The notes under the pieces: generated by a model
Seen by the model: the letters and a program-made list of their open reading frames with translations, nothing else
Told to the model about the DNA's origin: nothing
Databases searched by the model: none
Position numbers and translations under genes: made by a program
Shown: positions 34,984 to 47,450 of the stretch, piece by piece
Layout: every line of letters starts with the position of its first letter
Position numbering within the stretch: the first letter of the stretch is position 1
Source of the DNA: Macrotis lagotis
Lineage: Eukaryota > Chordata > Mammalia > Peramelemorphia > Peramelidae
NCBI RefSeq assembly: GCF_037893015.1
Contig: NC_133665.1
Span: 102,329,937 to 102,393,936, forward strand
Length of the DNA: 64,000 bases
Direction: 5' to 3'

Positions 34984-36606
34984 AGTCCCAAATGTCCATT
35001 GAGATGATGGGAGACATGGTTCCTGCCTTTGGGATTTCCCAGTCTGGTGGAGATTGCCTCAAATAAGGTTTTTTTTAAACTCAAATAAGTTTAATAAAGT
35101 TGGCTGAGGTTCAGATTCTGAGTAAAATCAATTTATTTACAGTGACCTGTATACCAATTAACAAAGCAGGTAAGACTGGGCAATGTTAGTAAAACTAGCA
35201 ACCTCAATGAGGAAGGGACCTTCTTTATTGACACACAAAAAATGAAGGGGTCTTAGAAGGCAAGGATTTATATTGTGATTGGCTGTATTAAGAAAAATGG
35301 GCTGGCAATCAGTGTAGGTTTGGGTGGTCAAAGAGATCTCCTGAGAAGATATACATGGAATAGGTAAAGAGGACGGGAAGGGAAAGGACTGTCTGGAAGA
35401 CTGAAGTTGGAGAGAAATAGCATGGGTCAAGATTTACAGCTGGAGGGCAGGAAATGGATCTGAAATACACTGGGGACTTGAGGAGACCCATCTGTCTTGA
35501 GATGATTTGTGATGGTGAGGTGGGGGGGGTGGACTTTAGAAATGCTTTGGGTTGAATGTCTCTTCCTCCTCACATCCCTCACCTCCTTGTGAGTTTGCTT
35601 TGTTTATGGACTTGTAGTTCAGACACCCTGAATGCTGTCTGGGAGACTTTGGACAAATCACGTGTCCTCTCTGAGCTCTAGTTTCCTCATCAACAAAATA
35701 CAGATAATAAACCTTACACCACCTACTTTAAAGGATGGTGGTGAGGAAAGAACTTGGAAAACTTACCAAAATGGAAGTTGTTATTCTTAATCCTTTATTA
35801 AAGGGATGGCTAATGACATTTAGAAAGGAAGCTGTGATTACCTAGATCACAGTGGGGCTTTATCCAGAATAGATCATGCCAAATGAATTTCACTTCCTTC
35901 CTTTTAACAGGGTTTCTGGATTAGTGGATCAAGGCAATGCCATAGTTATTTTTTTTTATTTTTGTTTTTTAACGAGGTATGTACAAAGCATCTCATCCTT
36001 CTTGTGGCCAAGTCAGAGGACAATAGAGGTTGGGTGAATTTGGAACATACTGAATGTCCAGGACTAAAGAATCAAAGAAGTGCAGAGTTTCAGAGTGGTA
36101 AGAACCCTCAAAAGTTGTCTTGTCCAATACTATCCTATCTGTGCTTGAAGACCCACTCTTTCTCTAAGAGACAAATTCCATTTATGGGAATATCAAGCCT
36201 AAATTTTCACTTTCTCCCCATTGCTCCTGGGTTTATCCTCCAAGACCAATGGGACTAGTGGAAATCTCTTTCCCTCTGATTACCCTTCAAATATTTCAAG
36301 AGGGTTATCATGTCTCTCTCTCTCAACTTTCTCTTCCTCATGCTAAAACTCCCTGGTTTATTCAACTGACTTTAATATATCATGGATTTTTACATCCCTT
36401 GACTGGCCTCTCTGAATACCCTCTAGTTTAACAATGTACATATTAAAATGGAACACCTAGAGATGAATGTCATATTTCAAACGTGGCCTGATTATGAACT
36501 CCTTCTTAGTAAGAACCATGTTTGTTTTTATGAATCCAAGATCCACATTAACTTTTTTTGGCTGCTGGGTTCTGGCTCATTTGTAGTCCACTAAAACCCC
36601 ATGATC

Positions 36607-36755
36607 TTTTTTTTTTTAATTTAAAGCAATGGAGGTTAAGTGACTTGCCCAAGGTCACACAGCTAGGTAAGAAATGTCTGAGACTGGATTTGAACTCAGG
36701 TCCTCCTGACTCCAGGGCCAATGCTCTATCCACTCTGCCACCTAGCTGCGCCCCC
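36607..36755 (-). mobile_element. tRNA-derived marsupial SINE
   Basis: Minus-strand copy with a short internal deletion, flanked by ccccatgat(c/t)ttttt words on both sides. Confidence 0.9.
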
Positions 36756-37489
36756 CATGATTTTTTTTCAGACAACCTGTTTATCATGTTCTTCCACCTT
36801 GAACTTTAGAAACTGACTTTTGAAGAGTAGGGTTTTTTGGAAGATACATTTTTGTCCACCCCCCATCTTCAGCATCCTTTCTCCCTCCCCCTTCCAGAGA
36901 GTCACCTTATATAACAAATAGTATTTTTAAAGAAGAGAAAAAGGGGCATTGAAAATATATATAATGTACCCTCACCTGCCACTTCTGCAAAGGAGTGAGG
37001 TATAGACATCTCTTCATATCTTAAGAAATGGTCATTAAAGGCCTCATGTCATCTAAGAAGGATGCCTTTAATGGCATGTTTCAGGTTTTGTCCCTGTGTA
37101 ATTCAACTTTTTGATTGTGGGTGTGTTTATATGTGAATGATTTGGATGAAGGTAAAGATCTGTTTCAAATTTACAAATACTTGGAGGGATAGTTGACTCC
37201 CTGGTTGATAGAGTTAGGACTGATGAAAGATCTCAAGAAGTTTAAATGTTGAGCTGAATCTAGTAAGTTGAAACTTTTAGGGATGAATGGAAAGTTTTAC
37301 TGTAGGTTTAAAAAAATAGACTCCACATGTACAAGTCTGGCAACTGTCACTAGACAACCTTTCCTTTGGGGAAAAAAAGGGTCTCAATGAACTGCAAGCT
37401 AATATGCATGAAGAGTATAGTAAAGTATTTTAGAAAAGCGCATATGATAGAGAAGCATAGTGTCTAGGATGAAGTAATTTTGAAAACCT

Positions 37490-38130
37490 TGCTGTACATT
37501 AGCATAATCTCATCTTAAGTGTTGGGTTCAGTTCTGGACACCACCTTGGAATGATCTTGATAAACAAGAGAACATCTTGAGAAGGGTGATCAGGGAGCTG
37601 AAAATATTTGAGATTGTGCTGTAGTCAAGATTGATTGAAGCAACCTAAGCAGGATCTTAGCCTGGAGATGAGAAGACTGGGAAGGGAATGATAATTGTCT
37701 TCAAGGCTCAGAAGGTCTAGCATAGGGAAGAAGAACCAGATTTATTCTGCTCGACCCAAAAGGCAAAACTAGGAGCAATGGTAGGAAAGGAACAAAGCAC
37801 TTATTAAACACCTACTATGTACCAATGCACTGAGCTTTACCAATATTATTTCATTTTGTCCTCCCATCAACCCTGCAAGGAAGGTGTTATTATTTTCCCC
37901 ATTTGAGGAAAATCCCATGGCCTTGCAAAAACCTAAAAAAAAAAAAAAGGACATGGCAATTGATTAAAAATGTAAAGTGAAGGAGAGGGAAGCATCAAGA
38001 AATAGTCTAAGGTTGGGAATTTAAGGCAATGAGGTTAAGTGACTTGCCCAGTGCCATACAGCTAGGCAATTATTAAGTATCTGAGATCAGATTTGAACTC
38101 AGGTCCTCCTGACTCTAGGGCCTCCTGGCC
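37490..38130. mobile_element. CR1/L3-like fragment, MIR end and truncated SINE
   Basis: 37490-37785 (+) is CR1-like (gttgggttcagttctggacac, atgataattgtcttcaaggc). 37790-37910 is MIR-like (cacctactatgtaccaatgc). 38018-38130 (-) is a SINE lacking its 5' end. Confidence 0.6.
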
Positions 38131-39584
38131 ATGTCCTTTTGATTCTACTTCAACAATATTTCTCCTCTCCCTTGGTTCAGGCCCTAATCACCTTTACCCA
38201 ATGGTCTATGGCAATAATTTTGTAGCTGACTTCCTTGCTTACTGCTTCTCAATCTTTAATTCATTATCTATACAAATTGGCAAATTGATTATCCTAAATT
38301 ACTTGTTCAGAGCATGCCCCTCTTCTCAAAAGTTGTCAGTGGCTCTCTATTTGTTTTAGGATAAAAAAGGGCAAATTCCTCCACCTCACATTTTAGAAAC
38401 CTCCCACAATTTGACTTCCACCTACTTTTCCACACATTTTTCATTCATCTCCCCATCCCACCCAACCTTTCATACACTCTGTCAATAGAGAAGTGGGTCT
38501 GGTTTCAGGAAGATCTGAATTTAAATCCAGTCTCAGACATTTACTAGCAGTGTAACTCTGGGCATGTTATTTAACCTCTCTTTGCTTCAATTTCCTTCAG
38601 TTTTCTATCTGTAAAAATGGGGATAATAAATGCTCCCGCGTCTCAAACTTGTGACAGTCAAATAAAATATGTAAAAGTGTGCTTCAGATCTAAAACTGCT
38701 ACATACATATTAAAATTATCATCATATCATAATAATTATTAGTTTTCTGAACTCCACCTGTCATCAAGAACACTCTATAGCTGTACAATCAATCTTCACT
38801 GCCCAGAAATTAGTTTCTATCTCTCTCTCTTTTACCTTTTATCTTAGAATCCTTGACTACTTTCAAAGTTCAGTTCAAAGGCTACCTCCTACCTGTGAAG
38901 TATTTCCTATTTCTCATTATTGGTGTTTCCTCACCCTCTCAAATTACTTTATATTTACTTGTCTAGAGAATGAAAAGTGGAATGTAAGCTATGTCAGGTC
39001 AGGAAAGTTTTTTTTTTGTCTTTTTGTATTCCTAGATTCTAACAATGACAGCATCTTGAACATATACTTTAGAAAAATTTATTGAACTTAAATAGCTTTG
39101 AGGTTTATAAAGCACTTTGCAATCATTATGTCATTTGAGCTTCTCAATAATTCTGTCCAACAGAGTACTAGAGGTAATCATTCTTCAATTAATATACAGG
39201 GAAATTGAGATTTGGGAGGGTTAAGGGACTTTGTTATAATCACAAAATGGCAAATGTTGGAGTCAAAATTCAAACCCAGATCTTTCTAGACTCTAAACCC
39301 AACATTTTTTCCCCACTGGCCTAAACTGCCTATGTAATATTTGATGGTCTCCTTTGTAGGATTGTTGTGAAAAAATTTGGGTTCTCTCTCCACCAGTCAG
39401 AGTGGGTCAACCTCAACACCAATGTTTTTTCTATTCTCTCTCTGTCTCTCTGTCTCTTTCTCTCTTTCTCCCCTTCTGATACACTACTAAGATAGTCTTG
39501 TTGAAGAATAAACATAATCCCCTCTCCCACCAAAATAGAAAAACCTCATGAAAAATAAAGTGAGAGAAGTCTTAAAGATTGGAT
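38131..39584. other. Intergenic or intronic DNA with old MIR fragments
   Basis: MIR-like pieces occur at about 38490-38640 (+) and 39090-39330 (-). The rest shows nothing recognisable. Confidence 0.5.
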
Positions 39585-39888
39585 GATGTTTTTTCTTCAT
39601 TCTCAAAGCATCAGGGGAGGTGATGCCATGACAAGCACATGAATTAGATTTGAGTGAGGGGGGGCTGTGGTAAATCATCAGTCTCATTTTCTTCTCCAAG
39701 ACATCTAGGTCCAGTGGCCAGATATGAATCAGGATGACTGGAGATGGTCCTGGATGTGAGGCAATCAGGGTTAAGTGACTTGCCCAAGGTCACACAATGA
39801 GTAAAAGTCAAGGGTCTGAGCCCAGATTTAGACTCCAGTCCTCCTGACTCCAAGACCAGGGCTCTATCCACTATACCACCTAGTTGCT
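39585..39888 (-). mobile_element. Longer composite SINE family, copy 2
   Basis: Minus-strand copy sharing gaggtgatgccatgacaagc and gtggccagatatgaatcagg with the copy at 48357-48674, followed by the usual SINE body ending ccacctagttgct. Confidence 0.8.
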
Positions 39889-40145
39889 AGATTGGAAGAG
39901 ATTTTTGGAACTGCTAAATGGAAGGAGAAAATTTGGGTTCTCTCTTTGCCAGTCAGAGGGGGGGCAATCTCAACTCTGAAGGCCAAGCAAATGTCTCAGA
40001 TTGGGTTTGAAGGGAGAGACAGGAGGTATAATTTATTGGGGGGGCAGTTTTTTGTGGAGAAGGAGAAAGTAGCTTGAGGGGGAGATCCAGAGAATGGCTC
40101 CCCACCCTTGGATAAATATCCTCTGAGTCCTGCTGTGGAGATGAA

Positions 40146-40560
40146 AGGACCTTTCTACCTTCTTTCCTCCTTCCTCCCTTCTACCTTTCCTCCTTCCTCC
40201 CTTCTATCTTTCTTCCTTTCTGCCTTCTACCTTTCCTCCTTCCTCCCTTCTGTTTCTTCCTTTCTACCTTTCCTCCTTCCTCCCTTCTATCTTTCTTCCT
40301 TTCTACCTTTCCTCCTCCCTCCCTTCTGTTTCTTCCTTTCTACCTTTCCTCCTTCCTCCCTTCTATCTTTCTTCCTTTCTACCTTTCCTCCTTCCTCCCT
40401 TCTGTTTCTTCCTTTCTACCTTTCCTCCTCCCTCCCTTCTATGTTTCTTCCTTTCCACCTTCTACCTTTCTTCTTTTCTTCCTTTCTACCTTCCCTCCTC
40501 CCTCCCTTCTTTCTTCCTTTCCACCTTCTACCTTCCCTCCTTCCTCCCTTCTGCTCCCCA
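40146..40560. repeat. Pyrimidine minisatellite upstream of the first OBSCN coding exon
   Basis: About 415 bp containing almost only C and T on the + strand, built from alternating words such as acctttcctccttcctccc, ttctatctttcttccttt and ttctgtttcttccttt in a compound period of about 75-80 bp. It ends about 185 bp before the splice acceptor at 40745, with further C-rich and GGGCCT-rich sequence in between. Confidence 0.9.
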
Positions 40561-41830
40561 CCCCCCTCCCCCCCCAGCCGGCTGATCTCCCTCGGGCAGA
40601 CCCTCTCCTGGGCCGGGCCGGGCCTGGGCCTGGGCCTGGGCCTGGGCTGGGCCGGGCCGGGCCCGCTCCGGGGTGAGGTGGCCTGGCGCGTCCGGCGGGC
40701 CCTCTGCCCCTCCGCGCCCTCACTGCCCTCTCCCTCCTCTCGCAGGCGGCCAGCATGGAGCTCGGCGGCTTCAGCGGGGCGCCCCGCTTCCTCACGCGGC
40801 CCAAGGCCTTCCTGGTGTCGGTGGGCAAGGACGCCACCCTGAGCTGCCAGATCGCGGGCAACCCGGTGCCGACGGTGAGCTGGGAGAAGGACCAGGCGCC
40901 GGTGGCGGCCGGCGGGCGCTTCCGCATGGCGGCGGAGGGGGAGCTGTACCGCCTGACCATCGTGGACCTGACGCTGGCGGACAGCGGGCGCTACGTGTGC
41001 CGGGCCCGCAACGCCATCGGCGAGGCCTTCGCGGCCGTGGGGCTGCAGGTGGGCGAGGACAGCACGCGCGCCGAGCTGGCGCCCTACTTCCTCCTGCGGC
41101 CCACCTCCATCCGCGTGAGCGTGGGGGAGGACGCCACCTTCCGCTGCCGCGTGCAGGGCAGCCCGCGCCCGGCCGTCAGCTGGGCCAAGGACGGCCGGCG
41201 GCTGGGCGAGCCCGCGGCCCCCGACGGCCACCGCGTGCGCGTGGAGGCGCGGGGCGAGGACAGCGCCCTGAGCATCCGGGGCGCCCTGGCGCGCGACGGC
41301 GGCACCTACACCGTGCTGGCGGAGAACCCCGCGGGCTCGGCCCGCGCCGAGGCCGCGCTCGTGGTGGAGGCGGCGCCGGGCGCGCGGGCGCTGCTGAGCC
41401 ACCTGCAGAGGCGGCGGGAGGACATGCGGGCCGAGGCCGCGGGCGCCGGGCCGGGCCGGGCCGAGGCCGCGGGGGCCGGCGCCGCGCGCACCTGCACCGT
41501 GACGGAGGGCAAGCACGCGCGCCTGAGCTGCTACGTGACGGGCGAGCCCAAGCCCGAGACCGTGTGGAAGAAGGACGGGCGGCCCGTGGCGGAGGGCCGC
41601 CGGCACCTGGTCTACGAGGACGCGCAGGAGAACTTCGTCCTCAAGATCCTCTTCTGCAAGCAGGAGGACAACGGCCTCTACACCTGCACGGCCTCCAACC
41701 TGGTGGGCCAGACCTACAGCTCGGTGCTGGTGGTGGTCCGAGGTGAGCGCCCGGGGGCGGGAAACGTGGGTCCCGAGAAGCCCCCTGGGCCCCCGCCCGA
41801 CACCCCTCCCGCGCTCCGTTCCCGCTGCCC
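40560..41830. promoter_or_regulatory. CpG island covering OBSCN exon 2
   Basis: Dense CpG and very high GC begin abruptly after the pyrimidine tract and end soon after the exon. A (GGGCCT)n-like stretch at 40609-40660 lies at its 5' side. It could be an internal promoter, or simply the effect of extreme third-position GC in the exon. Confidence 0.7.
40755..41742 (+). CDS. OBSCN: Obscurin, start codon exon (Ig1, Ig2, Ig3)
   Basis: Obscurin is a giant sarcomeric Ig/Fn3 protein that links the M-band and Z-disc to the sarcoplasmic reticulum. In human its Ig1 binds titin M10 and its Ig3 binds myomesin. The exon starts at 40746 after the acceptor tctcgcag. The ATG at 40755 sits in a strong context (A at -3, G at +4) and gives [19 protein letters not shown], nearly the human N-terminus. 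329 full codons follow. Ig1 spans residues 8-98 (Cys31, Trp43, Cys82). Ig2 spans 108-204 (Cys131, Trp143; the second Cys is replaced, as in human). A linker with [11 protein letters not shown] is enlarged by an Ala/Gly-rich insert at 227-244. Ig3 spans 247-329 (Cys259, Trp271, Cys311). The donor at 41743 (gtgagc) leaves phase 1. Codons end almost always in G or C. OBSL1 is excluded by the linker and N-terminus. Confidence 0.97.
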
Positions 41831-42193
41831 TCCACGGTGGCCAGCCGCCCCCCCCCCCCAAGGGCCGCCAGGCTTCCCACTAACCCCCGCAGACCCACGG
41901 TGCAGGAAAAGTGGTAAAACCCCCAAGAAGCGCAGTTATCGTAATTGTCTTTTAGCCCCGTGGGCCCCATATCCGGACCAAACCCGGGAGGCAACGTCGG
42001 GGGGGACAGCCGCAGACTGAGGGACCAGCCCCCCTGCACATCACATTGTTGGGGACTGTGAGTCACCCTCGGTGACAAGGGAATTCTTGCCATTCCTCAG
42101 ACCCGCATGGGGATCAGGAGTGGAGAGGATGAGCTGTGGGATATTATTAGGCAGGGAGTAGATGCTCTCAGAATGTCAGGACTGATGGAGAGG

Positions 42194-42325
42194 GAGCTCA
42201 GGACCTGGCCTAGCCGAGCCGGGAAGGAGCTCAGGACCTGGCCTAGCCGAGCCGGGAAGGAGCTCAGGACCTGGCCTAGCCGAGCCGGGAAGGAGCTCAG
42301 GACCTGGCCTAGCCGAGCCGGGAAG
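42194..42325. repeat. Four identical 33-bp tandem repeats
   Basis: Units start at 42194, 42227, 42260 and 42293. Each begins gagctcaggacctggcctag and ends ccgagccgggaag, with no differences between units. Because 33 is a multiple of 3 the array stays open in several frames (ELRTWPSRAGK per unit on +), but there is no sign that it is coding. Confidence 0.97.
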
Positions 42326-42838
42326 GACCCCGGGACATAGGAAGGCAGAGTTAGGAAGGACTTTACAATAGAGAACACAGAAGGCCTCAGGGCAGGGAGG
42401 GATCTCAGAATGTAGACTCTCAAATGCCAGAGACAAAAGGAAGTCAGAATATTTAAGGGAACACACAGCATAGAATGTCTGAGCCCTTCTTCTCTTCCTG
42501 TCGCTTGTTGTCTTTTTATTAGATTCAGCCTTTTCCTACATAGTGCTACAAGTCTCTTCCCCCCCCAAAACCCTTCCTATTCAACTAATGTCTATAAAAT
42601 TTCCTGAGCTCAGTTTCCTTTACTGTCAAATCTGGTAATAGAGAAAAAAAAGAGGCATATATTAGTCAGAGTGGGAGATAGGAGACCTAGGTTCCAGTCC
42701 ATACCCCTGGTTTTTTGTTTGGGAAAATCACTCTCTCTCACTGAGACTCCATTTTCTCCATCTGCCAGATGGAGAATAGTCCTTTCTGCCTTGCCTGCTT
42801 CTCAGATCGATGAAGAGCATGGTTGAAACAAGACTTTG

Positions 42839-42998
42839 TGGGGCAGCTACACATGCAGTGGATAGAGCATCAGCCCTGGAGTCAGGAGTACCTGAGTTCA
42901 AATCCGGCCTCAGACACTTAATAATTAACTAGATGTGTCGCCTTGAGCAAGCCACTTGACCCCATTGCCTTGCAAAATTTTAAAAAAGAAAAAAAAAA
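42839..42998 (+). mobile_element. tRNA-derived marsupial SINE
   Basis: + strand copy with gagttcaaatccggcctcag and a long A-rich tail. Confidence 0.92.
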
Positions 42999-43234
42999 GA
43001 AATAAGGCTTTAGAATGTGGAGGGTGCTTTAAAAGCAGGAAGAAATGCTCTTTCCTGTCAAGGATGGTATCTTAACCTGGAAAGAGCCTCCTCCCTTCTA
43101 CTCTGCATCATCTCTTCCCTTTTGATGCTTTCTCTTCTGCATTTTGTTTGCCTGTGGGTGGGAATTAGATTAAGAAGGAATAATCAGCCCTGGAAGACCT
43201 CCTATACATCTAACAGAGAGGAGATAGAGAATAA

Positions 43235-43900
43235 CAGTAACAATAACACATTTCTATAATCCAGAATTTCCCATAAATTGTCCCCTCTTGTGAAGTGTTT
43301 TCCCTCCATTTTATAGATGAGAAAAACCAAGGTTTAGAGTGCATTTTTATAAGTTTTTTTAAGTGTCAGAGCTGGAATTAGAGCTCTGGTCTCCTGATGT
43401 CAAGATCCTGGCACTCACTGCAACCCCATTTTTCTGTAATTCTGTGTGTCTCCCTTTCTGTTCCCCTCTTTTCTTCTCCCCCTTTTTCTTCCTCCTCCCT
43501 TAGAATATAGAATATCAGTGCTGGGCACATCCTTAGGACAAAGAATGTTAGAACAGGAAAGGACCTTAGATTCTAAAATGTCCGAGCTGGTAGGGATCTT
43601 GAAGGTCATCACTTATAACCCCTTTAAATTTATGGGAAGAAGATTTCATGGAGAAAGGGGGACTTTGAACTTCATCTTAAAAGATGAGTAAGACTTGGAG
43701 AAGTAGAGGGGGGGAGCAATTCAGAAAAGGTGGGAGATGGGCATGGTATATATGGAGAGGCTCTTAAGGTCCTGGATCTTACTAGAGTGAAGGCTTCTGG
43801 GTGATGAGACTGGAGAAATAGGGAGGTCCTGGATTTTAGAAAGGTTTGAATGCAGGCTGGTTTTGACTTGCAGGCTTATGGAGGAGGGCCTTTTTGGCTT
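43235..43900. mobile_element. MIR-like and L2-like fragments
   Basis: 43240-43440 (-) has ccattttatagatgagaaaa and ends ggcactcactgcaacccc. 43500-43620 and 43650-43890 resemble antisense L2 3' text (tttgaacttcatcttaaaag). Low certainty. Confidence 0.4.
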
Positions 43901-44636
43901 CTAAAGGATCAGCTGTTTTCCAGGCTCAAGCAGGACAGTTTGAGAAGAGGCTGGGCTCCAGCTGCATGAGGAGGGATTTAGGTGACAAGCTTCAGCCAGG
44001 CTGAAGTGATGGGACGGGCCATTGGGAAAGATGGTGCAACTTTCCTTTCCTGGATGTCTTTCTGACAAAGGGCTGTAAGTAAGCATCCAGTGTTGTGGGT
44101 GGCAGTGGACAGAATGACAGAGGAGGGAGGGGCAGCTTTGGGAGGTGTCCTGGGAGCTGCACCTGCTTCAGGGATAGCTGAGCTCACATGTCAGGGGTGG
44201 GTATGGATTTGTTTCTGGAAGAAGGAAAGAGGGATGGGGAGAAGGAATTGGAAAGGGCAGGGCCATCACTTAAGCTGGCAGGCTCAATCCTGGGTCCAAA
44301 TGATTAGGGGCTCAGGGCATTGCTTCCATCTTCCCCCAGGAAAGGACTTCTCCTGACCCTATCTACACAGCATGTTCTGAAGGATATGACTCATTACTCT
44401 GGTTTTCCTGGGATATGGTCATTCATGAGAAAAATGCATGTAGCCCTTGTCAAACTATTAAAAATACACACACACAGTAGTGGGGAGAGCCCTGGTCTAA
44501 GTGCTGGAAGATACAGGTTCTAGTTCTGGTTCTTCAATGTGATCTTCTTGGGGAAATCACTGCAACATTCTGGGTCTCAGATTTCATAGCATGTTGGACT
44601 AGAACTAGACTTTTTAAAAATAATTTATTTATTTAT

Positions 44637-44788
44637 TTTTAGGTTTTTTTTGCAAGGCAAATGGGGTTAAATGGCTTGCCCAAGGCCACACAGCTAGGTA
44701 ATTATTAAGTGTCTGAGACCGGATTTGAACCCAGGTACTCCTGACTCCAGGGCCGGTGCTTTATCCACTAGGCCACCTAGCCGCCCCT
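44637..44788 (-). mobile_element. tRNA-derived marsupial SINE (younger)
   Basis: Minus-strand copy with taggttttttttgcaaggca and ending cacctagccgcccct. It sits in the A-rich tail of the next SINE. Confidence 0.92.
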
Positions 44789-44936
44789 AAAATTTTATTT
44801 ATTTAAGGTAATGGGGTTAAGTGACTTGTCCAAGGTCACACAGCTAGGCATTTATTAAGGTCTGAGGCTACATTAGAACTCAGGTCCTTTTGACTACAGG
44901 GCCAGTGCTCTATCCACTGTTCCATCCAGCTGCCCC
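44789..44936 (-). mobile_element. tRNA-derived marsupial SINE (older)
   Basis: Second, more diverged minus-strand copy. The pair as a whole is flanked by tagaactagactt at about 44600-44612 and 44937-44949, the target-site duplication of the older insertion. Confidence 0.92.
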
Positions 44937-46689
44937 TAGAACTAGACTTCCACTTTGTTAGGGAAAGCTTATGGGCCCCTTCTCCAAACTGTTTTAAAAT
45001 AGTTAAATGAAGTGCTAAATTTTAGTTAGAGGCTAGTGAAAATAAAGTTGTGCCCCCCCCCAGTCAATTTCACAGACAAATGGTCTAAGGACTCTTGATT
45101 AGATCATTTCTACAGTCCCTTCTAGCTCTAACATTCTCTGTTCTAGATTTTAAAGTTCTTCCCCAGGTCTGAAAGTCTGTGTTCTAAAGTTCTGATTGTC
45201 TGTGTTCTATATTCTAATGTCCTTTCCAGCCCGGAGAGTCTAGGTTCTAAGTGTCTCCAGGACTGATATATACAATTTTCTGTAAAGTTTTTTAGTCCTT
45301 TGAGAATGATTATAGCTAAGTGAGGCTGGTAATGGTGATGAGTGAATTACTACATTTCAACTGACTCAGTCATTGGACTCTTAGTCTATATATGGCAGCC
45401 TGAAAATCCTGCCATTATGGGAAGGGCCCTCTGCCTGGAAGACGGTTCCCACTAGGGCTGGTTAGAAATCTGTAGTCACTTGTGTTATGATCCAAATGTA
45501 GCTCAAGGTAGTGTTGGATCCAAGCATCTTGCCTTGGGTCTTGAGCCTTTGAAGAAGTGTTTTCTTCCCGGACCCAATTTTGTCTCCTTGGAATCAGTCT
45601 GGGGGACCTGGGTGTTCAGATCCAGGGTTTTTTCCCACTACTTACTAAATACTATCCTTGATTTCTGACCCCTATGGTTGTTTAAGACTTCAGGATTTCT
45701 ATACCTTTTTTGAGTTCTGGGCCCTATTTGATATCCTGGTTTTAGAGACTTCCTGCACCTGATTCCCAATTATTGGTCCTACTTTCTCTGTCATCTTTGA
45801 GTAATCTGATGTGGTCTCCATTTTCCATTTTTCCTCCATTCTGAGGCTGCCCACTCCAGAATGTGAGGGTATTTTTTTTAGGGCTTTCTTCATAAGGGGC
45901 TAGAGAGTACATAATATATTAATAAACAACGGAAGGTCATTAGCTGTGCATACACAAGAAGTGATTAGGATTCAACTTTCAAAACTAGAGGCAACATCGT
46001 ATAGTGCCTAGAATGTTGGATTTGAAATCAAGGGATCTGGGTTTAACTAAACTCTTTTTAGACACTTAACCCTTCTGAAACTTCAGGTTCCTCATCCCCC
46101 CATGGGGATAATGTTACTACCTATCTCTTAGGGATATTGTGAGATAACCTCTTTCAGGTGCTTTGCTAGCCATAAGATGCTATATAAATTATTATGTAAT
46201 TTATAATAATATATTTTTATTATAAAATTAGACTCAAAGCCCAAGATTTTATTTCCCCTTCTCTTGGATCAGCAGCTTCCTTATAGCATTGAATAATAAA
46301 CTTTCTTTTCAACCTAAATTTTGGATTCATCCCACTTTGACTTGAGTTCATTGATCCATTCTCCCAACCCCAGGCTCATTCTTAGTCAATCCAAAGGTCT
46401 TCTGATTGGTTGGCAACCTTATGGGGTTCCATTCATACCATAGCTGATCCCTTGGCATCTTAGAAATAGGAGATTTTGAGCTAGGTGGAACCTCAAAGAT
46501 CATCCAATCCAGTCCCTTAATTTTCAGCTGACAGTAGTTCTAATTTCACCTCCCCTTCCAGCAAGAGATAAATAAGGAAATACAAGCAAGAACAGAGAAC
46601 AGGACACCTCAAAATCAGTGATCTAAGCTGACACCCAGGTCAATTCCCTTCACCCTCCCTCCTTGTGATTACAACATTCTTGATAGACT

Positions 46690-47100
46690 GTAGAAGCCTC
46701 AGCCATTAAGACTATGGGGAAGTTAGAGTCAGTGGTGTGATTGATATCTAGTACTCTGGGAAAGCTTCCTGGAGGAGGGGGATTGATTTTAGATGGAGTA
46801 TGGAAGGGAGGGAAGAACAGAAACTGTGGGAGAAATCTGGGCAGAGATGAAGGGACTGGAAGGTTTGCTTGGGGAGTAAGACAGAAACTGCCCAGCCTTG
46901 TCCAGACATAAAGGGAAAAATTAGAAACCATTGGAAAAGCTGATTGGTAGAGGTCTGATGCAAAGTGCAGACGATAAGCATTTTAAAGCATTAATTGATT
47001 AATTAATTGCTGTGCTACCCAGGGGGAATAAAATAAGAAGGCACAAGATAACCCCTGTCTTTGAGGAGCTCACAATTTAACAATCATGACTTGCCTTTAT
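46690..47100 (-). mobile_element. L2 LINE 3' fragment
   Basis: Antisense L2 3' text: aagcttcctggaggaggggg, then ctgtctttgaggagctcaca at the left-to-right end. Confidence 0.5.
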
Positions 47101-47204
47101 GGGAAGGAGGATAGGCAGACTAGTAAACATTTGAAGGCCTTTAGGAGACATTCATAAAACTATAGGATTTCAGAGATCAGAAGGGTCTTAGAGATCTCCT
47201 TGGT

Positions 47205-47450
47205 GTTGTTCAGGTGAATCTGATTCTTTATGACATCATTTGGGGTTTTCTTGGCAAGGATGCTGGAGTGGTTTGCTATTTCCTTCTCCAGCTCATTTTA
47301 CAGATTAAGAAACTGAGGCAAACAGGGTTAAGTGACTTGCCCCAGGGTCACATAGCTAGTTAAGTATTTGAAGCTGGATTTGAATTTGTGAGGATGTTTT
47401 CCTGATTCCTGATCCGCTGCTCTATCCACTGCACCTCTTAACTATCCCAA
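47205..47450 (-). mobile_element. Older composite SINE
   Basis: Same family as 27285-27715: ttggggttttcttggcaagg, ctggagtggtttgctatttcc, cagattaagaaactgaggc and a terminal SINE body. Confidence 0.8.

Noticed and set aside
40673-41746. 357-codon + strand frame overlapping the same exon
   Set aside because: It lies in another frame of the GC-rich exon. It has no domain and starts before the splice acceptor.
40416-41861. 481-codon minus-strand frame across the first OBSCN coding exon
   Set aside because: It is the shadow of GC-ending codons in the sense exon. The composition is Ala/Gly/Arg/Pro-rich and there is no family signature, while the sense frame clearly encodes three Ig domains.
42194-42325. 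Direct-repeat array as a CRISPR-like structure
   Set aside because: The units are adjacent with no spacers, and the genome is vertebrate.
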